Notes: a model not told the origin generated them from the sequence alone. 46,258 nt of DNA from Mesorhizobium sp. NFR06 (GCF_900115245.1 NZ_FOVT01000017.1:1-46258), one strand, 5' to 3'. Shown: positions 7,846 to 18,603, counted from the first letter of the stretch. Numbers and translations are program-made.

Positions 7846-8661
7846 ATGAGCAATCTCCAGCAGCGCGTCATCTCGGCAATCGTGATGGCGGCGCTGACCC
7901 TTACGCTCACCTGGCTCGGAGGGCTGCCGTTCCGGCTGTTCGGCGCGGGAATAGCGGCGCTGATCTTCTATGAATGGACGCGCATGTCGCGCCCTGTTAA
8001 CGGCGCGGCGCTCGGCTTCCTGCCGGAAGCGCTGATGCTGATCTTCATCGTCGCGCTGATTGCCGGCCTGCCGGCTCTGTGGCTGCTGCTTGTTGCCGCG
8101 ATCCTCGTGGCGGTCGCTGCCATCGGTGCTCGCATCAGGGGGGCTGCGTTGTGGGAAGCCTCCGGGCTGGGCTACGCAACCCTTTCCGGCTTTTCGCTCG
8201 CTTATCTGCGCGACGACAGCCGATCCGGGCTGATTGCGATTCTGTTCCTGTTCGCCGTGGTTTGGGCAACCGACATAGCGGCCTATTTCGTCGGCCGTAC
8301 GGTCGGCGGCCCGAAGCTTGCTCCATCGATCTCACCCGGCAAGACACAGAGCGGCGCGCTGGGCGGCGGCGCCGGCGGCGTCGTCGCCGGACTTTTGCTC
8401 GCAATCGCGGCCGGCGCGGGCAATCTCGTCCAGCTTGGCCTCGTCGCACTGGCGCTCTCGATCGTCTCGCAGATCGGCGACCTGTTCGAATCCTGGGTCA
8501 AGCGCCGGCAAGGTGCCAAGGATTCCAGCAATCTCATTCCCGGCCATGGCGGAGTCATGGATAGAGTGGACGGGCTTGTCGCGGCCGCGTTCGCGCTGTA
8601 CGTCATCGGCTGGATCGCGGCGGGCGCCGAGCATCCGGCACTGGGGCTATTTCCGAACTGA
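7846..8661 (+). CDS. cdsA: Phosphatidate cytidylyltransferase
   Basis: CdsA makes CDP-diacylglycerol from phosphatidate and CTP at the inner membrane, the branch point of phospholipid synthesis. The 271-residue product is almost wholly hydrophobic, with about eight predicted membrane segments. It carries the family signature at about residues 216-246: SWVKRRQGAKDSS, then IPGHGGVMDRVDG, with the Lys-Asp and Asp-Arg-x-Asp residues in place. It lies 12 nt after uppS. The rseP gene follows after 106 nt; dxr, often found between these two in other Proteobacteria, is not here. Confidence 0.96.
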   Translation: MSNLQQRVISAIVMAALTLTLTWLGGLPFRLFGAGIAALIFYEWTRMSRPVNGAALGFLPEALMLIFIVALIAGLPALWLLLVAAILVAVAAIGARIRGAALWEASGLGYATLSGFSLAYLRDDSRSGLIAILFLFAVVWATDIAAYFVGRTVGGPKLAPSISPGKTQSGALGGGAGGVVAGLLLAIAAGAGNLVQLGLVALALSIVSQIGDLFESWVKRRQGAKDSSNLIPGHGGVMDRVDGLVAAAFALYVIGWIAAGAEHPALGLFPN

Positions 8662-8767
8662 ACGACGTTGCGGTAAGGCGAAAAACGGCACGAGCCACGG
8701 ATTCGCCCGGATTGATGCCACAGTCGCGGCGGAGTGTCGCGCCTGCCGGCGAATTTGAGGTCATGAC

Positions 8768-9910
8768 TTGAACGACATCTTTCATTCGGTCTTCAGTACA
8801 CAGGGCTTCGTCCTTGGCACGCTCGTGCCGTTTCTGTTCGTGCTGACCGTGGTCGTGTTCGTCCACGAGATGGGCCACTATCTCATCGGTCGCTGGTGCG
8901 GGATCGGCGTGAAGGCCTTTTCCATCGGTTTCGGCCCCGAGCTGTTCGGCTTTAACGATCGTCGCGGCACGCGCTGGAAGCTTTGCGCCATTCCACTTGG
9001 CGGTTACGTCAAATTCGTCGGCGACATGAATGCGAGGTCGAGCCCGCCGGGTACCGAAGAGATCGAATCGCTCACCGAAGCCGAACGCGAGGTCGCCTTT
9101 CACACGCAGCCGATCTGGAAGCGCGCCGCGACGGTCGTTGCGGGACCGCTGTTCAATTTCCTGCTGACGATTGCCGTGTTTGCGGTGCTGTTTTCCCTCT
9201 ACGGGCGTCCGGTCCTGGAGCCGACGGTGGCTCAGGTCACCGCAGGCAGCCCGGCCGAAAAAGCCGGAATCCAGCCGGGCGACCGATTCGTCAAAGTCGA
9301 CGGCAGCAAAGTGGAGACTTTCGCCGACGTGCAGCGGCTGGTTTCAGGCCGGGCAGGCGACGCCATCACCTTCACCATGCTGCGCGACGGCAAGGAGATC
9401 GATGTTACGGCGACGCCGGAGCCAATGGAGCAGCAGGATGCGCTGGGCAACAAGGTCAAGGTCGCGGTTATCGGCGTCGTCAACAACGCCGAACTCGGCC
9501 AACCACGCCTGATCTCCTATACGCCGGCCGGCGCGGTGGCGGCGGCGGTCGAGGAAACCGGGCACGTGATCCAGCGCACGGGCCAATTCCTGCAGCGCTT
9601 TGCGCTCGGACGCGAGGACAAATGCGCGCTGGGCGGCCCGATCAAGATCGCCAAAATGTCGGGTCAGGCAGCGAAGCTCGGCTTCGAGTGGCTGGTGCAG
9701 CTTGTTGCATTTCTGTCAGTCGGAATAGGATTTCTCAATCTCCTGCCGATTCCCCCCCTCGACGGCGGCCACCTGTTGTTCTACGGCGTGGAGGCCATCA
9801 TAAGGCGGCCCGTTTCGGAGCGGACGATGGAGATGGCCTATCGGACCGGATTGTTCCTGGTGCTCGCCTTCATGGCTTTCGTTTTTTGGAATGATCTGTT
9901 TGGGTGCTGA
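8768..9910 (+). CDS. rseP: Site-2 intramembrane zinc protease RseP
   Basis: RseP cleaves membrane-bound anti-sigma factors and signal-peptide remnants within the bilayer. The 380-residue product has the zinc motif HEMGH at residues 33-37 inside the first membrane segment. A periplasmic PDZ domain lies at about 130-220 (AGSPAEKAGIQPGDRFVKVD). The third zinc ligand is in NLLPIPPLDGGHLL near residue 330, and a last membrane helix follows. The start is TTG at 8768, with GAGG 7 nt upstream; a competing ATG at 8763 meets a stop after two codons. Only one PDZ domain is evident, whereas E. coli RseP has two. It directly precedes bamA, as in most Proteobacteria. Confidence 0.95.
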   Translation: MNDIFHSVFSTQGFVLGTLVPFLFVLTVVVFVHEMGHYLIGRWCGIGVKAFSIGFGPELFGFNDRRGTRWKLCAIPLGGYVKFVGDMNARSSPPGTEEIESLTEAEREVAFHTQPIWKRAATVVAGPLFNFLLTIAVFAVLFSLYGRPVLEPTVAQVTAGSPAEKAGIQPGDRFVKVDGSKVETFADVQRLVSGRAGDAITFTMLRDGKEIDVTATPEPMEQQDALGNKVKVAVIGVVNNAELGQPRLISYTPAGAVAAAVEETGHVIQRTGQFLQRFALGREDKCALGGPIKIAKMSGQAAKLGFEWLVQLVAFLSVGIGFLNLLPIPPLDGGHLLFYGVEAIIRRPVSERTMEMAYRTGLFLVLAFMAFVFWNDLFGC

Positions 9911-10001
9911 AATCATGAAGAAATTTGGCTTCAGCCCCGGTCGCATTGAGATGCCGTTTACCATGCGTGGGGATATGCGTGACGCGAAAGCCACGCGGTA
10001 C

Positions 10002-10059
10002 GGTTAAGTAAATACAAATTAACCGGGAGCCTTGCGTGTAGGGAAAATCCGGTTAATAC
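10002..10059 (+). promoter_or_regulatory. bamA promoter with three TTAACC-type half-sites
   Basis: CTTGCG (10031-10036) and TAATAC (10054-10059) are 17 nt apart and can serve as a housekeeping promoter. Around it lie GGTTAA (10002-10007), TTAACC (10019-10024) and GGTTAA (10051-10056). The last two extend to an 8-bp inverted repeat, TTAACCGG/CCGGTTAA, whose right arm overlaps the -10 box. TTAACC is the conserved half-site of CtrA operators in alphaproteobacteria, but the spacing here is not the classic TTAA-N7-TTAA. Confidence 0.45.
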
Positions 10060-10127
10060 GGTACGGGAAATACCGCACGTCCGGTTTTCTCGCCGTGGGG
10101 ACTACGAGAAAAAGGTACAAAAGCCCG

Positions 10128-12494
10128 ATGAAGGCAGCATCCAAGTTTCTGAGCGCCGCTTCCGCGGCGGCTTTGTCCGCCGCTCTGGTCGTGCCAGGCG
10201 CGCTCGCAGTGCAGTTAGCTGCCACGTCCGTGGCCGAGGCCGCGGTGATTTCCCGCGTCGAGGTCAGCGGCAACCAGCGCGTCGATGCCGAGACCATCCG
10301 CAATTACATCTCGATCAAGCCGGGCAAGCCCTTCTCCAGCTCCGATGTCGACGATGCCGTCAAGGCGCTGTTCGGCACCGGGCTGTTCTCCGACGTCCAG
10401 ATCAACCAGGTCGGTTCGACCCTGGTGGTCAAGGTTTCCGAATACAAGGTCGTCAACCAGGTCCTGTTTCAGGGCAACAAGAAGATCAAGGACAATGCGC
10501 TTCAGGCCGGGATCCAGCTGAAGCCGCGCGCGACATTCTCGCAGCAGGCGCTGGACGCCGATGTCGAGGCGATCAAGACGGCCTACAAGCGCATCGGCCG
10601 CGACGACGCCGCCGTGACCACCCAGATCATGGACCTGGGCGACAACCGCGTGAATGTCGTCTTCAACATCAACGAAGGCGGCCGCACCCAGATCGCAGCG
10701 ATCAATTTCGTCGGCAACCACGCCTATTCCAGCCGCCGCCTGTCGGACGTCATCAACACCAAGCGCTCGTCGTGGCTGTCCTTCGTGCTGCGCGACGACG
10801 TCTATGACGAGGACAAGCTGCGCGCCGACCAGGAGCTGCTGCGCCGCTTCTACTACAATCACGGCTATGCCGATTTTCAGGTCGTGTCGGCAGTCGGCGA
10901 GCTCGACGACACCACCAACAAATACACGGTCACCATCACCGTGCAGGAAGGCGACCGCTACACGTTCGGCGACGTCAGTGTGGAAAGCACCATCGCGGAA
11001 GTCGACTCGAAGTCGCTGGAATCGGTGGTCGAAACCCACAAGGGCGATGTCTACAACGCCAAGGACGTTGAGGATTCGATCATCGCCTTGACCGAGAAGG
11101 TCGCTGGCTCGGGCTATGCTTTCGCCCAGGTGACGCCGCGTGGCGACCGTAATTTCGAGAACCACACCATTTCGGTCGTCTACACCATCGACCAGGGCAC
11201 CAAGGCCTATATCGAGCGCATCGAAATCCGCGGCAACGACCGCACGCGCGACTATGTCATCCGGCGTGAATTCGATGTCAGCGAAGGTGATGCCTTCAAC
11301 CAGGTCCTCATCCAGCGCGCGAAGAAGCGGCTGGAAAACCTTGATTACTTTCAGTCGGTCGACATCTCGACGGTGCCGGGCTCGGCCCCTGACCAGGTCG
11401 TGCTCGTGGTCACCGTGGTCGAGAAGTCGACCGGCGAGTTCTCGATCGGCGCCGGCTATTCGACCGGCGGCGACACGCCCGGCCCCTCCGTCGAGGGTTC
11501 CGTCACCGAACGCAACTTCCTCGGCCGTGGCCAGTACATCAAGCTATCGGCCGGCGGCGGCAAGAATTCGCGCGATTACAGCGTCTCCTTCACCGAGCCG
11601 TATTTCCTTGGCCGGCGCATCGCGGCAGGCTTCGACATCTACAAGTCGACCCGCGAATATACCCACTATGACAGCGACGTCACCGGCGCGACCGTTCGCT
11701 TCGGCCTGCCGATCACCGACAGCATTTCGACGCAACTTGCGTACAACATCTCGCAAGAGAAATATTCGATCGCGGACGGGTGCGTGGATGCCGGTGGCGC
11801 CTACGATCCGTCAAAGTGCACCATTTCTACTGCGATATTGAATGGCATTGCCGAGAGTCCGTGGGTCAAGTCTTCGGTCAGCCTCGGGCTGGTTTACAAT
11901 ACGATCGACGACATGAAGAACCCGCATGAGGGTCTCTACATTACCGGCACGACGGAGTTTGCCGGTCTCGGCGGCGATGCCAAATGGGTGAAGGTGACCG
12001 GGCGTGCGAGCGTGTATCAGACCCTATCTGAGCAGCTCGATCTGGTCGGACTTGTTTCTGGCGGTGCCGGCTATTTGGCGGGCTACGGCAGCAGCGATCT
12101 GCGTATTTTCGACTATTTCCAGAGCAACAATCGCATGATCCGCGGTTTCGAATATGGCGGCATCGGCCCGATCGCCAACGACGCTAGCGGCGACCACCTT
12201 GGCGGCACCACTTACTTCAACGCCTCTGCCGAGGCCCAATTCCCCTTGCCGGTCATTCCGGAAAGCTTCGGGTTGCGCGGCGCGGTGTTTGCTGATGCGG
12301 CGACGCTCTATGGCAACAAGCTTGCCGACGTCAATCCAGACTCTACCGGCATGAAGCTGCGCGCTTCGGTCGGTGTCGGCCTGATGTGGGCTTCGCCTTT
12401 CGGCCCGATCCGCATCGATTACGCGATTCCGGTCAAGAAAGAGTCGACCGACGACGTGCAGGAATTCAACTTCGGTATAGCGACCCGATTCTAA
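10128..12494 (+). CDS. bamA: Outer membrane beta-barrel assembly protein BamA
   Basis: BamA is the Omp85 core that inserts beta-barrel proteins into the outer membrane. The 788-residue product has a signal peptide (KFLSAASAAALSAALVVPGALA). Five POTRA repeats follow, beginning ISRVEVSGNQRVDAETIRNY, and the C-terminal barrel ends in a Phe (FNFGIATRF), the usual outer-membrane signal. The barrel contains the conserved loop motif IRGFEYGGIGP. The open frame extends back to 10032, but that adds a charged leader before the signal peptide, so ATG at 10128 is preferred. It sits between rseP and lpxD. The skp/ompH chaperone gene found here in many other Proteobacteria is absent. Confidence 0.97.
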   Translation: MKAASKFLSAASAAALSAALVVPGALAVQLAATSVAEAAVISRVEVSGNQRVDAETIRNYISIKPGKPFSSSDVDDAVKALFGTGLFSDVQINQVGSTLVVKVSEYKVVNQVLFQGNKKIKDNALQAGIQLKPRATFSQQALDADVEAIKTAYKRIGRDDAAVTTQIMDLGDNRVNVVFNINEGGRTQIAAINFVGNHAYSSRRLSDVINTKRSSWLSFVLRDDVYDEDKLRADQELLRRFYYNHGYADFQVVSAVGELDDTTNKYTVTITVQEGDRYTFGDVSVESTIAEVDSKSLESVVETHKGDVYNAKDVEDSIIALTEKVAGSGYAFAQVTPRGDRNFENHTISVVYTIDQGTKAYIERIEIRGNDRTRDYVIRREFDVSEGDAFNQVLIQRAKKRLENLDYFQSVDISTVPGSAPDQVVLVVTVVEKSTGEFSIGAGYSTGGDTPGPSVEGSVTERNFLGRGQYIKLSAGGGKNSRDYSVSFTEPYFLGRRIAAGFDIYKSTREYTHYDSDVTGATVRFGLPITDSISTQLAYNISQEKYSIADGCVDAGGAYDPSKCTISTAILNGIAESPWVKSSVSLGLVYNTIDDMKNPHEGLYITGTTEFAGLGGDAKWVKVTGRASVYQTLSEQLDLVGLVSGGAGYLAGYGSSDLRIFDYFQSNNRMIRGFEYGGIGPIANDASGDHLGGTTYFNASAEAQFPLPVIPESFGLRGAVFADAATLYGNKLADVNPDSTGMKLRASVGVGLMWASPFGPIRIDYAIPVKKESTDDVQEFNFGIATRF

Positions 12495-12512
12495 TTTTGT
12501 GGTTGCGATGGT

Positions 12513-12534
12513 TCCGGGCCGCTGATGGCCCGGA
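12513..12534 (+). terminator. Hairpin between bamA and lpxD
   Basis: TCCGGGCC (12513-12520) and GGCCCGGA (12527-12534) form a perfect stem around GCTGAT, 19 nt after the bamA stop. No U-run follows. A partial terminator or a processing/stability element is more likely than a full stop, since the lipid A genes continue in the same direction. Confidence 0.5.
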
Positions 12535-12571
12535 CTAGACTGATCCGACCCAGCTGGATATTGCTTCTGGA

Positions 12572-13627
12572 ATGACCGATCCGGTGTTCTTCGCGCCTTC
12601 ACGCCGGTATACGGCTGGCGAGGTCGCGAATCTGACCGGCGCCAGCCTGCTCGATGCCGCCCAGGCCGAGATTGCCATCGAGGCGCTGGCTCCCGCCAGC
12701 GAAGGCGGCGATGGCGCGCTGGTCTTTGTCGACGGCAAGCGCAATTTCGCTCTGATGCCGTCGCTGAGGGCGGCCGCGGTGCTGTGCCCCGCCGATTTCG
12801 CCGGCAAGGCGCCGCCGGGCATCGCGGTGCTCATGCATCCACGTCCGCAACAAGCGTTCGCGATGGTCGGCCGCCTATTGTTTCCGCAGGCTGCAACGCC
12901 TGGACCGATGACCGGCGAAACCGGCATCTCGGCGCATGCGTTTGTCGATCCGACCGCGCATGTCGAGGAAGGGGCGATCATCGAGGCGGGTGCCGTGATC
13001 GGTCCCGGCGTATCCATTGGCAGCGGCACGGTCATTGCGCCTCACGCCGTCATTGGCCGTTCCTGCCAGGTCGGACGCGAAGGCTTCATAGGTCCCGGCG
13101 CCAGCATCCAGTATGCGCTTGTCGGCAATCGCGTCATCATCCATGGCGGCGCAAGGATCGGCCAGGACGGTTTCGGCTTCGTAGGCGGCGCCAAGGGACC
13201 CGAACGCGTGCCGCAGATCGGCCGCGTCATCATCCAGGACGATGTCGAGATCGGTTCCAATTCAACTGTCGACCGCGGCGCGATGTCCGATACCATCATC
13301 GGCCAAGGCACCAAGATCGACAATCTGGTGCAGATCGCCCACAATGTTCGCATCGGCCGCAATTGCATTATAGCCGGACTTTCGGGTATTTCCGGTTCCG
13401 TCGTCGTCGGCGACAACGTCACCATGGGCGGCGGTGTCGGCCTTGCCGACCATTTGACCATCGGGCCGGGCGCCAAGCTAGCTGCGAGAAGTGGATTCAT
13501 GAATAACGTGCCGGCAGGCGAGATCTGGGGAGGCTATCCGGCACAGCCCATGGCGGAAGCCATGCGTGAGATAGCGATGCTTCGCAAGATGGCCAGGACG
13601 CGCAAGCAAGGCGACGGGAATGGCTGA
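12572..13627 (+). CDS. lpxD: UDP-3-O-(3-hydroxyacyl)glucosamine N-acyltransferase
   Basis: LpxD adds the second hydroxyacyl chain in lipid A synthesis, using acyl-ACP. The 351-residue product has the N-terminal uridine-binding domain (residues 1-110) and then a long left-handed beta helix of hexapeptide repeats (such as IGSGTVIAPHAVIG and IGRNCIIAGLSGISGSVVVG). The conserved NLVQIAHNVRIG, with the catalytic His, is near residues 249-260. The C-terminal helix includes MREIAMLRKMART. It overlaps fabZ by 8 nt, which suggests coupled translation. Confidence 0.97.
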   Translation: MTDPVFFAPSRRYTAGEVANLTGASLLDAAQAEIAIEALAPASEGGDGALVFVDGKRNFALMPSLRAAAVLCPADFAGKAPPGIAVLMHPRPQQAFAMVGRLLFPQAATPGPMTGETGISAHAFVDPTAHVEEGAIIEAGAVIGPGVSIGSGTVIAPHAVIGRSCQVGREGFIGPGASIQYALVGNRVIIHGGARIGQDGFGFVGGAKGPERVPQIGRVIIQDDVEIGSNSTVDRGAMSDTIIGQGTKIDNLVQIAHNVRIGRNCIIAGLSGISGSVVVGDNVTMGGGVGLADHLTIGPGAKLAARSGFMNNVPAGEIWGGYPAQPMAEAMREIAMLRKMARTRKQGDGNG

Positions 13628-14081
13628 CATGGTGGCAACGACACTCGATGCGGTCGACATCATGGGGCTGATGAAGCTCCTGCCGCACCGCTATCCGTTC
13701 CTGCTGATCGATCGGATCGTCGACATCGACGGCGACGAATCCGCTGTCGGCATCAAGAATGTGACCATCAACGAGCCCCATTTCCAGGGCCATTTTCCGC
13801 AGCAGCCGGTCATGCCTGGCGTGCTCATCATCGAGGCCATGGCTCAGACTGCCGGCGCGATCTGCATTCGCTGCCTCAACACGGAAAAGCCGTCGCTGGT
13901 GTATTTCATGACCATCGACAACGCGAAATTCCGCAAACCGGTGGTTCCTGGCGACCAGCTCAGGATCCATGTCAAAAAGATCAAGAAGCGCGGCAACCTG
14001 CTGAAATTCGCCTGTGAGGCGATGGTTGACGGCGCGAAGGCCGCCGAAGCCGAGGTTTCGGCCATGATGGTCACCGGCTGA
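13620..14081 (+). CDS. fabZ: 3-hydroxyacyl-ACP dehydratase FabZ
   Basis: FabZ removes water from 3-hydroxyacyl-ACP and so competes with LpxA and LpxD for the same substrate. That explains its place among the lipid A genes. The 153-residue hot-dog-fold product has the active-site pair H58 and E72 in HFQGHFPQQPVMPGVLIIEA, and the family start LMKLLPHRYPFLLIDR. The start overlaps the end of lpxD (13620-13627). A second ATG three codons in is possible. The lpxA gene follows after 9 nt. Confidence 0.97.
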   Translation: MADMVATTLDAVDIMGLMKLLPHRYPFLLIDRIVDIDGDESAVGIKNVTINEPHFQGHFPQQPVMPGVLIIEAMAQTAGAICIRCLNTEKPSLVYFMTIDNAKFRKPVVPGDQLRIHVKKIKKRGNLLKFACEAMVDGAKAAEAEVSAMMVTG

Positions 14082-14090
14082 CGGTTCGAA

Positions 14091-14933
14091 ATGCTCATGA
14101 AATTAGAGACATCCATCCATCCTTCCTCGGTCGTCGAAGAAGGAGCCAGGCTCGGGCAAGGCGTCCGCATCGGACCCTTCTGCCATATCAGCGCCGACGC
14201 GATCATCGGCGACCGCGTCGAGTTGGTCAGCCATGTGGCGGTGATGGGCGCAACGACGATCGGGGCCGGGACCAAGGTCTATCCGATGGCGACGCTTGGC
14301 GCGCCGCCGCAGAATACTAAGCACAAGGGCGGGCGCACCACCCTGGTCATCGGCGAGAACTGCACCCTGCGCGAAGGCGTAACCATGCATGTCGGCACGG
14401 ATTCCAGCCGTGGTGAGACGACTGTCGGCGACAACGGCAATTTCCTCGCCTACGCCCACATCGCCCATGATTGCGTCGTCGGCAAAAACGCCACCTTCGC
14501 CAACGGCGCGACGCTCGGCGGCCATTGTGAGATAGGCGACAATGTCTATATCGGCGGCCTGACCGCCGTTCATCAATTCGTGCGCGTGGGCGACAACGCC
14601 TTCGTCGGCGGCTGCTCGGCGGTCGTTGGCGATGTCATTCCCTACGCCATTGCCGCCGGCAATCGTGCCAAGCTGCGCGGCCTCAACATCGTTGGTCTCA
14701 AGCGCTCCGGTTTGCCGCGTGCCGAAATCTACCTGCTGCGCAAGGTTTACCGGGCGATTTTTGACCGTTCTCGCACGGTGGGCGAGAATGTCGAACTTGC
14801 GAAGGCCGAGTTCTCCTCGTCGCCGGCCGCTATGAAGATGATCGATTTCATATCGGGTCGCGGCAAGCGGCACTATGCGGTCCCGCCGCTGAAGGGCGGC
14901 GGCGCCGATGACAGCAGCGATGACGAGGTCTGA
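14091..14933 (+). CDS. lpxA: Acyl-ACP--UDP-N-acetylglucosamine O-acyltransferase
   Basis: LpxA carries out the first step of lipid A synthesis, moving a 3-hydroxyacyl chain onto UDP-GlcNAc. The 280-residue product is a hexapeptide beta helix beginning IHPSSVVEEGARLGQGVRIG. It holds the catalytic region AHIAHDC (His at about residues 123 and 126) and a C-terminal helical domain (LRKVYRAIFDRSRT). ATG at 14091 and ATG at 14097 are both possible starts; family members usually begin at the second. The extended acidic tail (GGGADDSSDDEV) overlaps the start of lpxI by 26 nt. Confidence 0.97.
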   Translation: MLMKLETSIHPSSVVEEGARLGQGVRIGPFCHISADAIIGDRVELVSHVAVMGATTIGAGTKVYPMATLGAPPQNTKHKGGRTTLVIGENCTLREGVTMHVGTDSSRGETTVGDNGNFLAYAHIAHDCVVGKNATFANGATLGGHCEIGDNVYIGGLTAVHQFVRVGDNAFVGGCSAVVGDVIPYAIAAGNRAKLRGLNIVGLKRSGLPRAEIYLLRKVYRAIFDRSRTVGENVELAKAEFSSSPAAMKMIDFISGRGKRHYAVPPLKGGGADDSSDDEV

Positions 14934-15827
14934 GCGCGCCGCATCAGGGTTCCAACTCGCGCCGGGCTCGAAGGTCGGCATTGTCGCCGGTGGCGGCAGC
15001 TTGCCCGTCGAGGTCGCCGAGGGCCTGGTCAAGCATGGTTTTGTGCCCTTCATCATCATCGCTGCGGGTGAGGTCGACCGCGAGGCTGACTTCGCGGCCT
15101 ACGATCGGCAGAAACTCGCGCTGGAAGATATCGGCCTGCTGCTTCCATTGCTGAGGCGCCAGGGCATCACGCATCTGGTCCTGGCCGGCGAGATCAAGCG
15201 CAGGCCGCGGCTAAGCAAGATAAGGCCCACCCTTGGCCTGCTGGCGATACTTCCCTCGGTGGTCAGAGCATTGCGACGCGGTGACGATGGCCTGCTGAAG
15301 GTGTTGACGCGGGGCCTCGAATCGCGGGGCATCAAGGTCGTCGGCGCGCACGAAATCGTTCCGGAACTGACAGCCGGCGAAGGTCCTCTGACGGCGACCC
15401 GGCCAAATCAATCCGACTGGCGCGACATCCAGGCCGCCCGCACGGCGGCCAGGGCCATCGGCGCGCTCGATATCGGCCAGGCAGCGGTTGCGATCGGAGG
15501 CCGGGCCGTCGCGCTTGAGGGCATCGAAGGCACAGCCGGCCTGCTCGACAGAACGCGGGAATTGCGTGGCCACGGCAGGCTGGCTGGCAAAGCGCGCGGC
15601 GTGCTGGTCAAATGCGCCAAGCCGGGCCAAGAACTACGGGCCGACTTGCCCTCCATTGGCCCGCAAACGATCGAGGCCGCGCATGCGGCAGGCTTGGCCG
15701 GAATAGCCGTCGAGGCGGGCCGTTCACTGATCCTCGAGGGTCCGGCCACGATTGCGCGCGCGAACGCGCTTGGCCTGTTCATCGTCGGCCTGCCCTCAGC
15801 CGAGCCGGCCAATGGGGGAGCCGGCTA

Positions 15828-15828
<1 letters not shown>
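14908..15828 (+). CDS. lpxI: UDP-2,3-diacylglucosamine pyrophosphatase LpxI
   Basis: LpxI hydrolyses UDP-2,3-diacylglucosamine to lipid X and UMP. In alphaproteobacteria it replaces the unrelated LpxH. The 306-residue product matches the LpxI (DUF1009) pattern: N-terminal KVGIVAGGGSLPVEVAEGL, a central VVGAHEIVPELTAGEG, and the C-terminal GRSLILEGPATIARANALG, where the nearby acidic and glycine-rich residues form the active site. It overlaps lpxA by 26 nt, and its stop TAA shares an A with the lpxB start (TAATG). Both overlaps indicate coupled translation. ATG at 14920 is an alternative start. Confidence 0.95.
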
Positions 15829-17081
<1,253 letters not shown>

Positions 17082-17093
17082 CATTCCCTAATC

Positions 17094-18422
17094 CTACCTT
17101 TTCGCAATCGGCACGTAGTCGCGTTCCGTGGCGCCGGTGTAGAGCTGGCGCGGACGGCCGATCTTCTGGTGCGGGTCCTCGATCATCTCCTTCCACTGCG
17201 CGATCCAGCCGACTGTGCGGGCAACCGCGAAGAGCACGGTGAACATCGTGGTGGGGAAGCCAAGCGCCTTCAGCGTGATGCCGGAATAGAAGTCGACGTT
17301 CGGGTAGAGCTTCTTTTCGATGAAGTACTCGTCGGTCAGCGCGATCTTTTCCAGTTCCATCGCGATGTCGAGCAACGGGTCGTCCTTGATGCCGAGTTCG
17401 CCCAGCACCTCGTGCGCGGTCTTCTGCATGATCTTGGCGCGCGGGTCGTAGTTCTTGTAGACGCGGTGGCCGAAGCCCATCAGGCGGAACGGATCGTTCT
17501 TGTCCTTGGCTCGGGCGATGAACTCCGGAATGTGATCGACATGGCCGATCTCGCCCAGCATGTTGAGCGCTGCTTCGTTGGCTCCGCCATGCGCCGGACC
17601 CCACAGGCAAGCGATGCCGGCGGCGATACAGGCGAACGGGTTGGCGCCCGACGAGCCCGCGAGGCGAACGGTCGAGGTCGAGGCGTTCTGCTCATGGTCG
17701 GCGTGCAGGATGAAGATGCGGTCCATGGCGCGCGCCAGCACCGGATTGATCTTGTACTCCTCGCACGGCACGGCAAAGCACATATGCAGGAAGTTGGCTG
17801 CGAAGCCGAGATCGTTCTTGGGGTAAATGAAGGGCTGGCCGATATGGTACTTGTAGGCCATCGCCGCGATCGTCGGCATCTTGGCGATCAGGCGCATCGA
17901 GGCGACCATGCGCTGGTAGGGGTCCGAGATGTCGGTCGAGTCGTGGTAAAAGGCCGACAGCGCGCCGACCACGCCGCACATGACCGCCATCGGGTGCGCG
18001 TCGCGGCGGAAGCCGGTGAAGAAGCGCGACATCTGCTCATGCACCATGGTGTGGCGGGTCACGCGATAATCGAAATCGTCCTTCTGCGCCTTGGTCGGCA
18101 ACTCGCCGTAGAGCAGGAGATAGCAGACCTCGAGGAAGTCGCCGTGCTCGGCGAGCTGATCGATCGGGAAGCCACGATGCAAGAGGATGCCGGCATCGCC
18201 GTCGATGAAGGTGATGCCCGACTCGCAGCTTGCGGTCGAGGTGAAGCCCGGATCATAAGTGAAGGCGCCGGTGGTGCTGTAGAGCGAACCGATGTCGATG
18301 ACGTCGGGCCCGACCGTACCGCTTCGCACCTTGAGTTCGTGCGTCTTGCCGGCGAGTTCCAGCCTGGCGGTCGACTCGTGCGTTTTGCTGCCCGGGTGCT
18401 GTTTTGTCGCAGCTTCGCTCAT
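17094..18422 (-). CDS. gltA: Citrate synthase
   Basis: Citrate synthase condenses oxaloacetate and acetyl-CoA at the entry to the TCA cycle. The 442-residue product is of the type II (hexameric, NADH-sensitive) length class. It carries CLWGPAHGGANEAALNML, FGHRVYKNYDPRA and the catalytic Asp near the end (NVDFYSGITLKALG). The frame opens at 18428 with TTG, but ATG at 18422 has AAAGGAG about 9 nt upstream and is the better start. It converges with lpxB across the heptamer array and lies 181 nt downstream of gltX, read in the same direction. It may have its own promoter in that gap, but none is clear. Confidence 0.97.
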   Translation of the reverse strand: MSEAATKQHPGSKTHESTARLELAGKTHELKVRSGTVGPDVIDIGSLYSTTGAFTYDPGFTSTASCESGITFIDGDAGILLHRGFPIDQLAEHGDFLEVCYLLLYGELPTKAQKDDFDYRVTRHTMVHEQMSRFFTGFRRDAHPMAVMCGVVGALSAFYHDSTDISDPYQRMVASMRLIAKMPTIAAMAYKYHIGQPFIYPKNDLGFAANFLHMCFAVPCEEYKINPVLARAMDRIFILHADHEQNASTSTVRLAGSSGANPFACIAAGIACLWGPAHGGANEAALNMLGEIGHVDHIPEFIARAKDKNDPFRLMGFGHRVYKNYDPRAKIMQKTAHEVLGELGIKDDPLLDIAMELEKIALTDEYFIEKKLYPNVDFYSGITLKALGFPTTMFTVLFAVARTVGWIAQWKEMIEDPHQKIGRPRQLYTGATERDYVPIAKR

Positions 18423-18603
18423 TCTCAAACTCCTTTTGTATCCTCATGCCGGCAAGGCAATTCCTGCAAACGACACGTCGAAGTCACCGGAATGCGCGAA
18501 CTCGCCACCGCATTTTAGGAGGTGCGTGCCTGATTGGGCCAAGGTCCAATGTTGCACTGCGAAACGCACCTTTCAATGCCAATCTTCTTGGGCCAGTTCG
18601 CTC

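Noticed and set aside
10032..10127. Extension of BamA by 32 residues
   Set aside because: The added leader is basic and precedes a proper signal peptide; ATG at 10128 begins the signal peptide directly.
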